Shown here in pieces: positions 33,673 through 41,929 of a DNA stretch of 53,702 nt (the stretch's first letter is position 1; the number at the start of each line of letters is the position of its first letter). Below the pieces are notes generated by a model, which ran no database searches, was not told the origin of the DNA, and saw only the letters and a list, made by a program, of their open reading frames with translations. Made by a program: the position numbers and the translations under genes. The DNA is from Gemmatimonadota bacterium (GTDB lineage: Bacteria > Gemmatimonadota > Gemmatimonadetes > Gemmatimonadales > Gemmatimonadaceae): positions 1-53,702 of the forward strand of contig CANHTA010000004.1 in NCBI GenBank assembly GCA_947463135.1, in the 5' to 3' direction.

Positions 33673-36126
33673 GTGACACTCTCTGCTCGTTCGCCGCGTC
33701 GCCTGACGCGATTGGTGGTGTGTGTGGTGCTGGCGCCTACCGTGTTCTCACGCGCCGCGCAGGCGCAGTACCGGCAGCCACCCCAGCCGATCGCGCAGAT
33801 TCTCGACCAGCCGGCTACGCCGCTGGTACAGCTGAGTCCCGATCGACAGCAGTTGCTGCTGCTGGAGCGTCCCGCGCTGCCGCCGATCAGTGACGTTGCG
33901 GCCTTCGAGTATCGTCTGGCCGGGTTGCGCTTCGATCCGAAAACCAGCGGACCCACGCGCGGTCAGAGCTATACCGGCCTGTCGCTGCAGTCGGTGAATG
34001 GCGACCCGGCGCGCCGGATTCAGGCACCGATTCCGGCCGGCGCCAGCATTGAAAACGTGTCGTGGTCGGCCGACGGCCAGAAGATTGCTTTCACGGTCAC
34101 GAGCGATGACGCGATCACATTGTGGATCGCCGATGTCGCCACGGCGCAGGCGAAGCCGCTCACGTCGCAGCGCCTGACGGCGATTCTGGGTACTCCCTGT
34201 GTGTGGGTGTCCACCGCGTCACTGGCGTGCACGTTTGTGCCGGCCGCTCGCGGTACGGCGCCGGCGATGACTACCGCGCCGGACGGACCCATCGTGCAGG
34301 AAGCGCTCACCGGTCGCAGCGACCGCGCCGCCACCTATCAGGATCTGCTCAAGAGTCCGTTTGACGAAGCGATCTTCGCGCACTACGGCACAAGTCAGCT
34401 CGCGCTCGTCTCGCTTGACGGGTCGGTGAAGACGTTGGGTGCGCCGGATATGCGCACCGATGTGAGCGCGTCGCCCGATGGCCGCTATCTGCTGGTGAGC
34501 ACGTTGTCGCGTCCGTTCTCGTATACGGTGCCGCTGAACTACTTCCCGACGCGCACGGAAGTGTGGTCGATGGACGGCGTGGTGGTGAAGTCGGTGGTGA
34601 GCCGGCCGCTCATTGAGCGCGTGCCGTGGGGCGGCAACGGCGCACTGGCCGGCATTCGCAACGTGCAGTGGCGTCGTGATGTGGCGGCCACGCTGGCGTG
34701 GGTGGAAGCCCTCGACGGCGGCGATAGCGATTCGAAGGCCGATAAGCGTGACCGCATTGCCCTGCTTGATGCGCCGTTCACCGGCACCCCGAAAACGTTG
34801 CTGGAAACCAGCTGGCGCGCCGGCGCGATTACCTGGGGTTCGGCGGGGCTCGCCATTGCACGCGAGAACGAAGGGAAGACCCGCAAGACGCGCGCATGGA
34901 TCATTGATCCGTCGGGTGCCAAGGCACCGCGGCTGTTGTGGGAACGCTCAAGCGAGGATCGCTACGCCGATCCGGGCGACTTCCTCACGGCGCGCGATGC
35001 CCGCGGCCAGACGGTGCTGCTGACCACGCCCGACGGCAAAATGGCATTCCTGACCGGGCTGGGCGCCGGCCCCGAAGGCGATCGTCCGTTTGTGGATCGG
35101 TTCGAGCTCGCCACCGCGAGCAAGACGCGGTTGTTCCAGAGTGCAGCGCCGTACTACGAACAGCCCATCGGCATGCTCGATGCCAATGGCACGGTGGCCC
35201 TGACGCGCCGCGAGTCGAAGACCGACGCGCCCAACTATTTCGTGCGCGATTTCGTGCGCCGCATCGCTCCGCGCGAGCTCACGCAGTTCACGGATCCGGC
35301 GCCGGTGTTTGCCGGTGTCACCAGCCAGCTCATTACGTACACGCGTCCCGATGGCGTGAAGCTGTCGGCCACGATCTATCTGCCGGCCGGCTACGATAAG
35401 GCAAAGGATGGTCCGCTCCCCTTCTTCCTGTGGGCGTATCCGCTGGAGTTCCGCTCGCGTGAAGCGGCCTCGCAGGTGGTGGGTTCACCGTACCGCTTCG
35501 TACGGCCAAGCGGTGCGTCGCACCTGTTCATGCTCACGCAGGGCTACGGCGTGATGGACAACCCCACCATGCCCATCGTAGGCGTGGACGGCAAGGAACC
35601 GAACGACACGTACGTGGAGCAGCTCACCGCGAGCGCCAAGGCGGCGGTGGACACCATCGTGGCGATGGGTGTGGCCGATCGCGACCGCATTGGCGTGGGC
35701 GGACACTCGTACGGCGCGTTCATGACGGCCAACCTGCTGGCGCACACGCGGCTCTTCCGCGCCGGCGTGGCGGAAAGCGGTGCCTACAACCGTACGCTCA
35801 CGCCATTCGGCTTCCAAGGCGAAGAGCGCACCTACTGGGATGCCCCCGACCTGTACGGCGCGATGTCCCCGTTTACGTACGCCCACAAAATCAAGGATCC
35901 GATCCTGCTGGTGCACGGCATGGCCGACAACAACACGGGCACGTATCCGATTCAGAGCGAGCGCATGTATCAGGCGCTCAAGGGCAACGGCGCAACCACG
36001 CGCTACGTGCAGTTGCCCGGTGAGTCGCACGGCTACCGCGCGCGTGAAAGTGTCGGGCACGCGCTGGCCGAAATGACCGCGTGGCTTGATCAGTACGTGA
36101 AGCCGAAAAAGCGTACCACGATGTGA
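33673..36126 (+). CDS. Exported S9-family (glutamyl-endopeptidase-like) serine peptidase
   Basis: 817 aa from a GTG at 33673, which gives the best signal peptide (Arg-rich start, hydrophobic core, cut after SRAAQA). A TTG at 33637 would add 12 residues. The N-terminal part is a beta-propeller-like region, the C-terminal an alpha/beta hydrolase domain. The triad is clear: S679 in GGHSYGAF, D752 in HGMADNNTG and H786 in ESHGYRAR. The block from MPIVGVDGKEPNDTYVEQL onward resembles the glutamyl endopeptidase branch of prolyl oligopeptidases. It cleaves peptides outside the cytoplasm. The SnoaL-like gene overlaps its stop by 4 bp (GTGA). Confidence 0.92.
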   Translation: MTLSARSPRRLTRLVVCVVLAPTVFSRAAQAQYRQPPQPIAQILDQPATPLVQLSPDRQQLLLLERPALPPISDVAAFEYRLAGLRFDPKTSGPTRGQSYTGLSLQSVNGDPARRIQAPIPAGASIENVSWSADGQKIAFTVTSDDAITLWIADVATAQAKPLTSQRLTAILGTPCVWVSTASLACTFVPAARGTAPAMTTAPDGPIVQEALTGRSDRAATYQDLLKSPFDEAIFAHYGTSQLALVSLDGSVKTLGAPDMRTDVSASPDGRYLLVSTLSRPFSYTVPLNYFPTRTEVWSMDGVVVKSVVSRPLIERVPWGGNGALAGIRNVQWRRDVAATLAWVEALDGGDSDSKADKRDRIALLDAPFTGTPKTLLETSWRAGAITWGSAGLAIARENEGKTRKTRAWIIDPSGAKAPRLLWERSSEDRYADPGDFLTARDARGQTVLLTTPDGKMAFLTGLGAGPEGDRPFVDRFELATASKTRLFQSAAPYYEQPIGMLDANGTVALTRRESKTDAPNYFVRDFVRRIAPRELTQFTDPAPVFAGVTSQLITYTRPDGVKLSATIYLPAGYDKAKDGPLPFFLWAYPLEFRSREAASQVVGSPYRFVRPSGASHLFMLTQGYGVMDNPTMPIVGVDGKEPNDTYVEQLTASAKAAVDTIVAMGVADRDRIGVGGHSYGAFMTANLLAHTRLFRAGVAESGAYNRTLTPFGFQGEERTYWDAPDLYGAMSPFTYAHKIKDPILLVHGMADNNTGTYPIQSERMYQALKGNGATTRYVQLPGESHGYRARESVGHALAEMTAWLDQYVKPKKRTTM

Positions 36127-36515
36127 CCGAGGCGACATCGATAGTGAGTGCGCTGATTCGCACGCTGCGCGCGCAGTCCAATCAGGCGATTGCGGCGCAT
36201 GACGCCGACCGCACGGTGTCGTTTATGGCACCGGATGTCGTGGTCGGCGTGGCCGGTGGCCCTACGCTGAAGGGGCGCGACGCATCGCGCGCGGCGTTTG
36301 CCCAACAGTTTGCCGATCGGGCGTTCGTTACCTACGAGCGCACGATCGAGCAGGTCACGCTCCCCGACCCCATGCGCGCCACCGAGCGTGGACGCTGGGT
36401 AGGCCGGTGGCGCCTGAAGACGGGGCTGCACGAGCAGCAGGGCAGCTACGTAGCCGAGTGGCGTTTCAGCGAAATGGGCTGGCTGATTTACTCGGAGACG
36501 TTTGTCGAGGCGTGA
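36123..36515 (+). CDS. SnoaL-like / DUF4440 NTF2-fold protein
   Basis: 130 aa from a GTG at 36123 that overlaps the S9 peptidase stop. The length and pattern fit the NTF2-like fold: an early helix NQAIAAHDADRTVSFMAPDVVV, the middle LKGRDASRAAFAQQFAD, and late strands with RWVGRWRLKTG and GSYVAEWRF. Members are small ligand-binding proteins or isomerases. Reaction unknown. Its stop codon directly abuts the stop of the convergent M20 gene, with no base between. Confidence 0.82.
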   Translation: MTEATSIVSALIRTLRAQSNQAIAAHDADRTVSFMAPDVVVGVAGGPTLKGRDASRAAFAQQFADRAFVTYERTIEQVTLPDPMRATERGRWVGRWRLKTGLHEQQGSYVAEWRFSEMGWLIYSETFVEA

Positions 36516-37859
36516 CTATTGCTTCATGGCCGGCTTCGCGCTGGCCATCCCGCCGCTTTTGAGATAATCCACCGCCAGATTGGCCATAGCGCGTACGCCC
36601 GTGGGCAGCGCGGCCTCATCAGCGAAGAACAGCGGCGAGTGATTGGCCGCCTGGGACTTCTGGTCCATGCCCTTCGGGGCAACGCCGAGGAAGTAGAAGA
36701 GCCCCGGGATGTCTTTGGTGAAGGCTGGGAAGTCTTCGGAACCGGTGACCGGATTGACGGTCCGGAAGCCACCGTCGCCGGCCGTGCGCTGCAAGGTGGG
36801 CGTCATCTTTTCGAGCAACGAGGCATCGTTCTGCGTGATGAGCCCGCCAATGGATAGCTGCACGCGCGCCGTCGCACCGGCGGAGTGCGCGATGTCTTCC
36901 ACGGTGCGCTTGACGCGCGTGTGAATCTCCTGGCGCATGTCGGCGTCAAAGGTGCGAATCGTGCCGATCATGACCACGCTGTCGGGAATGATGTTGCCGC
37001 GATTGCCGCCTTGAATCATGCCGATGGTGATGACGGCCGGTGCTGCCGTCACATCAATTTGCCGGCTGGCTACGGTTTGCAACCCCATCACGATCTGGGC
37101 GGCAACGACAATGGGATCCACACCAGACCATGGCGCCGAACCGTGCGTCTGCCGTCCCTTCACCACGATGTCGATCTGATCGGCGGCAGCCATGAAGCCA
37201 CCGGCGCGCGTGCTGAGTGACCCGAGTGCAGAGGGCCACACGTGCAGGCCGAAAATGGCAGAGGGGCGCGGGTTCTGCAGGGCGCCATCGGCGATCATCG
37301 CCTCGGCGCCACCAAGCCCTTCTTCTGCCGGTTGAAAAATGAACTTCACCGTACCGGGAAGGCGTTCCTTCATGCCGGCCAGCACTTCTGCCGTTCCCAT
37401 CATGATGGCCACATGATTGTCATGGCCACAGGCGTGCATCACGCCCACTTCCTGCCCGTTGTACATCGTGCGGACCTTGCTCTTGAAGGGCAGGTCCACG
37501 AGCTCCGTGACCGGCAGTGCGTCCATATCCGCGCGGAGGGCGACCACCGGACCGGGCTTGCCACCGCGCAGCACACCAACGACCCCCGTTTTCCCCACCT
37601 GTGGCGTGACCTCCATGCCCAGCGCACGCAGATGCTTCTCGACCAGCGCGGCCGTACGCACTTCCTGATTGGAGAGCTCGGGATGCTCGTGAATATCACG
37701 CCGCCACGCCACAACTTTGGGCATCACCGCCGTCATGCGCGTTTCAATTTCGGCTGCCAGTGGATCGGTGGCCTTGCCTTGTGCCGCCACCGGTTGGGTG
37801 GCCGTGAACAGCAGGAGCGCGGAGGCCGCGAGGGTAGCAGAACGGGTACGGTGCGTCAT
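36516..37859 (-). CDS. Exported M20 amidohydrolase
   Basis: 447 aa from the ATG at 37859, giving a signal peptide ending QPVAAQG; the open frame upstream has no such signal. It is an M20D-type aminoacylase/hippurate hydrolase: RRDIHEHPELSNQE, ALRADMDALPVTE, HACGHDNHVAIMMGTAEVL with metal-binding His residues, IFQPAEEGLGGAE with the catalytic Glu pair, FGLHVWPS, and a late metal-binding block GSEDFPAF. It hydrolyses N-acyl amino acids or related amides, here in the periplasm. It follows the aldo/keto reductase-RidA gene by 25 bp. Confidence 0.93.
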   Translation of the reverse strand: MTHRTRSATLAASALLLFTATQPVAAQGKATDPLAAEIETRMTAVMPKVVAWRRDIHEHPELSNQEVRTAALVEKHLRALGMEVTPQVGKTGVVGVLRGGKPGPVVALRADMDALPVTELVDLPFKSKVRTMYNGQEVGVMHACGHDNHVAIMMGTAEVLAGMKERLPGTVKFIFQPAEEGLGGAEAMIADGALQNPRPSAIFGLHVWPSALGSLSTRAGGFMAAADQIDIVVKGRQTHGSAPWSGVDPIVVAAQIVMGLQTVASRQIDVTAAPAVITIGMIQGGNRGNIIPDSVVMIGTIRTFDADMRQEIHTRVKRTVEDIAHSAGATARVQLSIGGLITQNDASLLEKMTPTLQRTAGDGGFRTVNPVTGSEDFPAFTKDIPGLFYFLGVAPKGMDQKSQAANHSPLFFADEAALPTGVRAMANLAVDYLKSGGMASAKPAMKQ

Positions 37860-37884
37860 CGCAGAAGGTGAACGGTGAAAGGGT

Positions 37885-39345
37885 TCAGGAGCCGGACACG
37901 ATGGCGTCCGCTTCGATTTCAACCAGGTACTCTGCACCAACCAGTCTCGCCTCAACCAAGGTGTTGGCGGGCAGGATGTGTCCGAACCGTTCACCATGCG
38001 CGCGGGCGACGGGCTCCCAATGATCCACATGGGACACGAACACGCGCGTGCGGATCACATCTTCCAGGGTACCACCCAGCGAGTGGATGGCGCCGGCGAT
38101 TTTATCGATGGCGAAATGCGTCTGGGCCGCCGCATCGGTGCCGCCGATGACACGGTCGCCATGGGTGGCGGTGGTGCCGGATACACTGATGGTTTGTCCC
38201 TTACGCACGGCACGGCTGTAACCCGCCATCGGTTCCCACACCGTGCCGCTCAGAGCGAGCGTGCGTCCGTTGGTACCCGGGCGCGTGATAAATGGCGCGG
38301 GGAACTCCGAAACGTGATGACTGAGGTCGCCGCTTGCGGTGAGAAACGGAGCCCGGCGATACTCGTCGCCGCAGTCGCCGGGAATGGCGGTGAGTGCCGA
38401 TTGGGCGCTGGCAATCGCACCACAATCATCGGCGTCCAGCGTGAAGGCAAAAATCCGCGCGGTGTCTGTGGCGTGGGCCGACTGTCCAAGACGCGCCCCG
38501 ATGATCACACCGGCCACTCCCGGCTGATCAAGCACCCAGCGACTGGCAACGGCTGCGATTGACACGCCATGCTTTTCAGCGATGCGGTGCACGGCGCGCA
38601 GCAACCCCTGAAACGGCTCCCAGCCACCGGCCGCCCGAATGAACCGGCCGTACTTCATCTGCGACCACGTGCTTAAGGCGCCCCAGTCGGGCTCTGCCAC
38701 GCCAAGCCATCGCTCGCTGAGAAATCCACCCAGTAACGTGCCATAGCAGAGCAGTCCCACTCCGTGCGCCTGCGCGTACGGGGCGAGGGTGTTGGTGAAG
38801 CGCCTATCAAGCAGCGATCCACTCACTTGATTGCTGGCAATGCGAATCCCGCTCGCCACGGCCACGCGCAGGTGCGCGGTATCCACGTTGGTGAGCCCGA
38901 TCGCACCAATCCGTCCTGCGTCGCGTTCAGCTTCCAGATACCACAGGGCATCGAGCCACCGCGGGTCGGCGAAGGTCCACGCGTGGAATTGCAGGAGATC
39001 AAGGCGGTCGGTGCGCAGCCGCGTGCAGGCGCGATCTACGGCCGCGCGCACGTCATGCGCACTCACAGGACCCGGCACCGGCACCCATTTGGTGAGACAC
39101 TCAACGGCGGTGCCCGGGTGCAGTTGCTGTCGATAGAGCCCGGCCACGTCTTCGGCTGATCCGTAGTGATCGGCCATGTCGAAGGTGCTGAAGCCGTGCT
39201 CCACGTACTGGTGCATCGCCTGTGCGGCGGCGGCCTGATCGAAGCTCCGGCCGTCGCGTTCCATATCGGCCAACTGCCAGAGGCCGGTTAACACACGCGA
39301 GATCTCAACACCGGGGGCAAGCGTACAACGGGGAATCGTGGTCAT
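37885..39345 (-). CDS. Aldo/keto reductase fused to RidA-like domain
   Basis: 486 aa from the ATG at 39345; upstream in-frame residues look like noncoding translation. Residues about 1-340 are an aldo/keto reductase: the catalytic Asp and Tyr in FDMADHYGSAED, Lys in CLTKWVP, His in LQFHAW, and a late NAD(P)-binding block VAGVIIGARLGQ. Residues about 355-486 are RidA/YjgF-like: ISVSGTTATHGD, QTHFAIDKIAGAIHSLGGTLEDVIRTRVFV and VEARLVGAEYLVEIEADAI. The family's enamine-binding Arg appears replaced (PANTLVE), as in Arg-less RidA groups. Likely cytoplasmic, acting on a carbonyl or imine intermediate. A permease gene lies 32 bp upstream. Confidence 0.87.
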   Translation of the reverse strand: MTTIPRCTLAPGVEISRVLTGLWQLADMERDGRSFDQAAAAQAMHQYVEHGFSTFDMADHYGSAEDVAGLYRQQLHPGTAVECLTKWVPVPGPVSAHDVRAAVDRACTRLRTDRLDLLQFHAWTFADPRWLDALWYLEAERDAGRIGAIGLTNVDTAHLRVAVASGIRIASNQVSGSLLDRRFTNTLAPYAQAHGVGLLCYGTLLGGFLSERWLGVAEPDWGALSTWSQMKYGRFIRAAGGWEPFQGLLRAVHRIAEKHGVSIAAVASRWVLDQPGVAGVIIGARLGQSAHATDTARIFAFTLDADDCGAIASAQSALTAIPGDCGDEYRRAPFLTASGDLSHHVSEFPAPFITRPGTNGRTLALSGTVWEPMAGYSRAVRKGQTISVSGTTATHGDRVIGGTDAAAQTHFAIDKIAGAIHSLGGTLEDVIRTRVFVSHVDHWEPVARAHGERFGHILPANTLVEARLVGAEYLVEIEADAIVSGS

Positions 39346-39377
39346 CGGCGGGTGCGGTGGCGGGATCAACGCGGTGA

Positions 39378-40871
39378 TTACTCGGGGGGGAGCACGGAGG
39401 TGATCGCACGCAGATCCCCCCCGCGGCGGGCGAGGGCACGTGTTTCGCGCCAGTAGACGGTACTGCCGATGACCATCACCACGAACCACACCGGCGTCGA
39501 GCGCGCATACCATACCGAGACGTCAGCATGGAGATCACGCCAGGTATGCACGGCCAGCAGGATGGAGAGTAGCACCACCGCGCTGCTCGCCACCACAATT
39601 TGCAGCGGGCGCGATGGCAGCACCCGCATCGCGCGTGCGAGCGAGGGATTGTGTGCCGGCAGTCTGAGTACAGACAGCGCCATGATGATGAAGTTCACCA
39701 GCATGGCGGTAACCAGAATATCGACACCCAAAAAGAAATCGCCGGCGAAGTGTCCGCCGAAGATGCCGATGGTGGCAAGGAGTGCCGATACGAAGAGGGC
39801 GACGTGCGGTGAGCCATAGCGTGGGTGCACCCTGGCAAGCGCCTGCGGAAACACACCGTCCTCGGCCCACGCAAAACACAACCGCGACACCCCCAACAGC
39901 ATGCCCGGCAAATCGTTAATCAGCGAGACCGCCGCGCCAGACACCATGATGATGGCCACCAGGGGTGACGCCAGTGGCGAGAGCAGCCCGGGGGCGGTGA
40001 CGTCGCGCACCTGACTTTCCGCCGCGACATGCCACCATGGGACGGTGTGGTATACGGCCGCAGTAAAGAGAAAGTAAAACGCACCGACCACGGCAATGGT
40101 GAGCCCGATGGCAAGCGGAATAGAGCGTGACGGATTTTTGGCTTCGCCCCCGGCTTGGGCAATGGCATCAAAGCCGATGAAGCTTGAAAAGAGAATGGCG
40201 GCGGCGGGTGGGACCACGGTCCAAAACGCCGCCGGCGCGGGTTCCGGCGGAAGGGCGCGCTGCTGCGCCGCTAACAGCGCTACGTATTCCTCGACGGAGT
40301 GGGAAAACCCCGTTACAATCACCAGACCGCCGCAGACAAACATTACGAGCATGAGTGGCATGAGGGTGTTCGCCACGGCGCGCACTCCACGCAGGTTGAC
40401 GAACACGAAGGTCCACAGCAGCAGCAACGCCAGTCCCAACCGCAGGGGGCGCTGCTCAAGCATCGTGGCCACCGTGGTCCACTGCGCAGCGGCGGCAATG
40501 TCACGCAGAAATGGCGGGATGACATACGACACCACGCCGATGGCGATACACAGCCCGAACCACTGCGAGAAGCTGGCGAGGAATCCGGCGTAGGGACTGA
40601 TGGCGCGACTCGCATACACGTAGGAGCCACCGGCGCGTGGCATCGCGCTGCCGAGCATGGCGTAGCAGAGCGCGGCGAGGACGGCGGGGATGGCAGCCAG
40701 CGCATAGGCCACGAGCACCCAACCGCCAACACCGGGTACGGTGCGCTGCAGCGCGAAGGGGACGATGTTGATGCCGGCACCAACCATGGAGCAGATGCCG
40801 GTGGAGGCCAGCGCCACCACACCGAGTTCGCGACGAAGGCCCGTGGGTCGTGAGACGGGGGGCGTACTCAC
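39378..40871 (-). CDS. APC-superfamily amino-acid permease
   Basis: 497 aa from a GTG at 40871 overlapping the methyltransferase stop (GTGA). There are about twelve membrane segments. The consensus first-helix motif appears as ICSMVGAGINIVPFALQ, followed by MLGSAMPRAGGSYVYASRA and FIGFDAIAQAGGEAKNP, all typical of APC cationic/neutral amino-acid transporters. It sits in the inner membrane and probably imports the amino acid or amine acted on by the downstream RidA-fusion and M20 genes. Substrate not determinable. Confidence 0.93.
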   Translation of the reverse strand: MSTPPVSRPTGLRRELGVVALASTGICSMVGAGINIVPFALQRTVPGVGGWVLVAYALAAIPAVLAALCYAMLGSAMPRAGGSYVYASRAISPYAGFLASFSQWFGLCIAIGVVSYVIPPFLRDIAAAAQWTTVATMLEQRPLRLGLALLLLWTFVFVNLRGVRAVANTLMPLMLVMFVCGGLVIVTGFSHSVEEYVALLAAQQRALPPEPAPAAFWTVVPPAAAILFSSFIGFDAIAQAGGEAKNPSRSIPLAIGLTIAVVGAFYFLFTAAVYHTVPWWHVAAESQVRDVTAPGLLSPLASPLVAIIMVSGAAVSLINDLPGMLLGVSRLCFAWAEDGVFPQALARVHPRYGSPHVALFVSALLATIGIFGGHFAGDFFLGVDILVTAMLVNFIIMALSVLRLPAHNPSLARAMRVLPSRPLQIVVASSAVVLLSILLAVHTWRDLHADVSVWYARSTPVWFVVMVIGSTVYWRETRALARRGGDLRAITSVLPPE

Positions 40872-41455
40872 CGTCGCACGATCAGTTCGCGTCCGCCCCG
40901 AAAGGCGCGCACGCCGAGCTCCGTGTCGTTGAGCAGGAGTAATGCGTCGGGTCGTCCGTATTGTCGCATGAGGTCGTGCATGAGAGGGGCATCATGATTC
41001 CACGGGTAGCCGAATACCACGTCGAAATCGTCGAGGGCACGACCGAGCTGCAGATATCCGGAGGGTCCGTTCCCGATGGTGTCGGATTCGTTGCCGCCGG
41101 GGCGTTTGTAGCCGGTGGGGAGGAAGCTACCGGTTACGAACTGGGCGCGTGAGTGGAACCGGGACGCGAGCTCGCGTGCGGTGACGACCAACCCGGCATC
41201 GAGTTCAATCCCGTAGGCGTCGAACCCCATGAGGTCCGCCATGATGGTGATGACGCCGGTCGCGGAGCCCCATTCCAGAAAGCGTGCCCCCGGGGCACGG
41301 TGCGCGAGCATGGCAGTACGGACGGCGTCATAGTCGGCGGGGACAAAGGCATGGAAATCACGGTCACGCTCGTTTCGCTCAAAGCGTTCCCACAAACTCC
41401 ATCCCGCGGCACAGAGCGCATCGAGCTGCGCGTGCAGCGCTGAATCGTCAACCAC
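40868..41455 (-). CDS. SAM-dependent methyltransferase-like protein
   Basis: 195 aa from a GTG at 41455. The SAM-binding motif I reads FLEWGSATGVITIMADLMG, followed by the acidic motif II end AYGIELDAGLV and VTARELASRF, as in class I methyltransferases. Motif IV-like YPWNHD replaces the usual acidic strand. The chemistry is probably methyl transfer, but an inactive SAM-binding role cannot be excluded. Its stop overlaps the permease start. Confidence 0.75.
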   Translation of the reverse strand: MVDDSALHAQLDALCAAGWSLWERFERNERDRDFHAFVPADYDAVRTAMLAHRAPGARFLEWGSATGVITIMADLMGFDAYGIELDAGLVVTARELASRFHSRAQFVTGSFLPTGYKRPGGNESDTIGNGPSGYLQLGRALDDFDVVFGYPWNHDAPLMHDLMRQYGRPDALLLLNDTELGVRAFRGGRELIVRR

Positions 41456-41473
41456 GTGCAGGGCGGTGGCCCG

Positions 41474-41698
41474 TCAGTCCAGCTGTGCGCGCGTGTCGCG
41501 GACCACCGCGTGGGTCTGCACCGTCTTCATAATGCGGGCCATGTCCGCCTCGTAGCGGTCGCGCTCCTCCGCTGTCCAGAGCTGCACACTGGCTGCGGCC
41601 CGGATGGAGGCGAGCATCTCGTCTACCAATTCACGCAACCGTGGATTGTGACGGCGCTCCGGCACATCACGATGGGAACTCGTTTCGGCGTTGCTCAT
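41474..41698 (-). CDS. Small hypothetical protein
   Basis: 74 aa from the ATG at 41698, ending 18 bp before the methyltransferase start, so they are likely co-transcribed. It is soluble, charged and helical, with an early HRDVPERRHNPRLRELVDEML helix and a later TAEERDRYEADMARIMKTVQ helix. No family recognised. The open frame extends upstream to 41773, but that part has a composition unlike a start region. Confidence 0.6.
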   Translation of the reverse strand: MSNAETSSHRDVPERRHNPRLRELVDEMLASIRAAASVQLWTAEERDRYEADMARIMKTVQTHAVVRDTRAQLD

Positions 41699-41794
41699 GG
41701 GGGATAAAGTTGCGCCAAAACCGTCCCGGACGGAACCCGCACCATGGCAAAACCGCGGCGTTCCCCGGTGCACGGGCTCTCCCCCACGCGGCCT

Positions 41795-41929
41795 TCAGTC
41801 GTGCAGCACCCGAACGGCCGGCGTTTCGAGGTCGTCGTACTGGCCACTGCGTGCGCTCCACACAAAGGCCAGGACGGCACCGCCAACCATCAACAGGGCT
41901 AACGGTAACACGATATACAGCACGATCAT
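41795..41929 (-). CDS. ccoS: cbb3 oxidase assembly protein CcoS
   Basis: 44 aa from the ATG at 41929, overlapping the CcoI stop as ATGA. A single membrane helix (IVLYIVLPLALLMVGGAVLA) is followed by FVWSARSGQYDDLETPAVR, the CcoS signature. CcoS is needed for inserting cofactors into cbb3 cytochrome oxidase. It is the last gene of the operon. Confidence 0.92.
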   Translation of the reverse strand: MIVLYIVLPLALLMVGGAVLAFVWSARSGQYDDLETPAVRVLHD

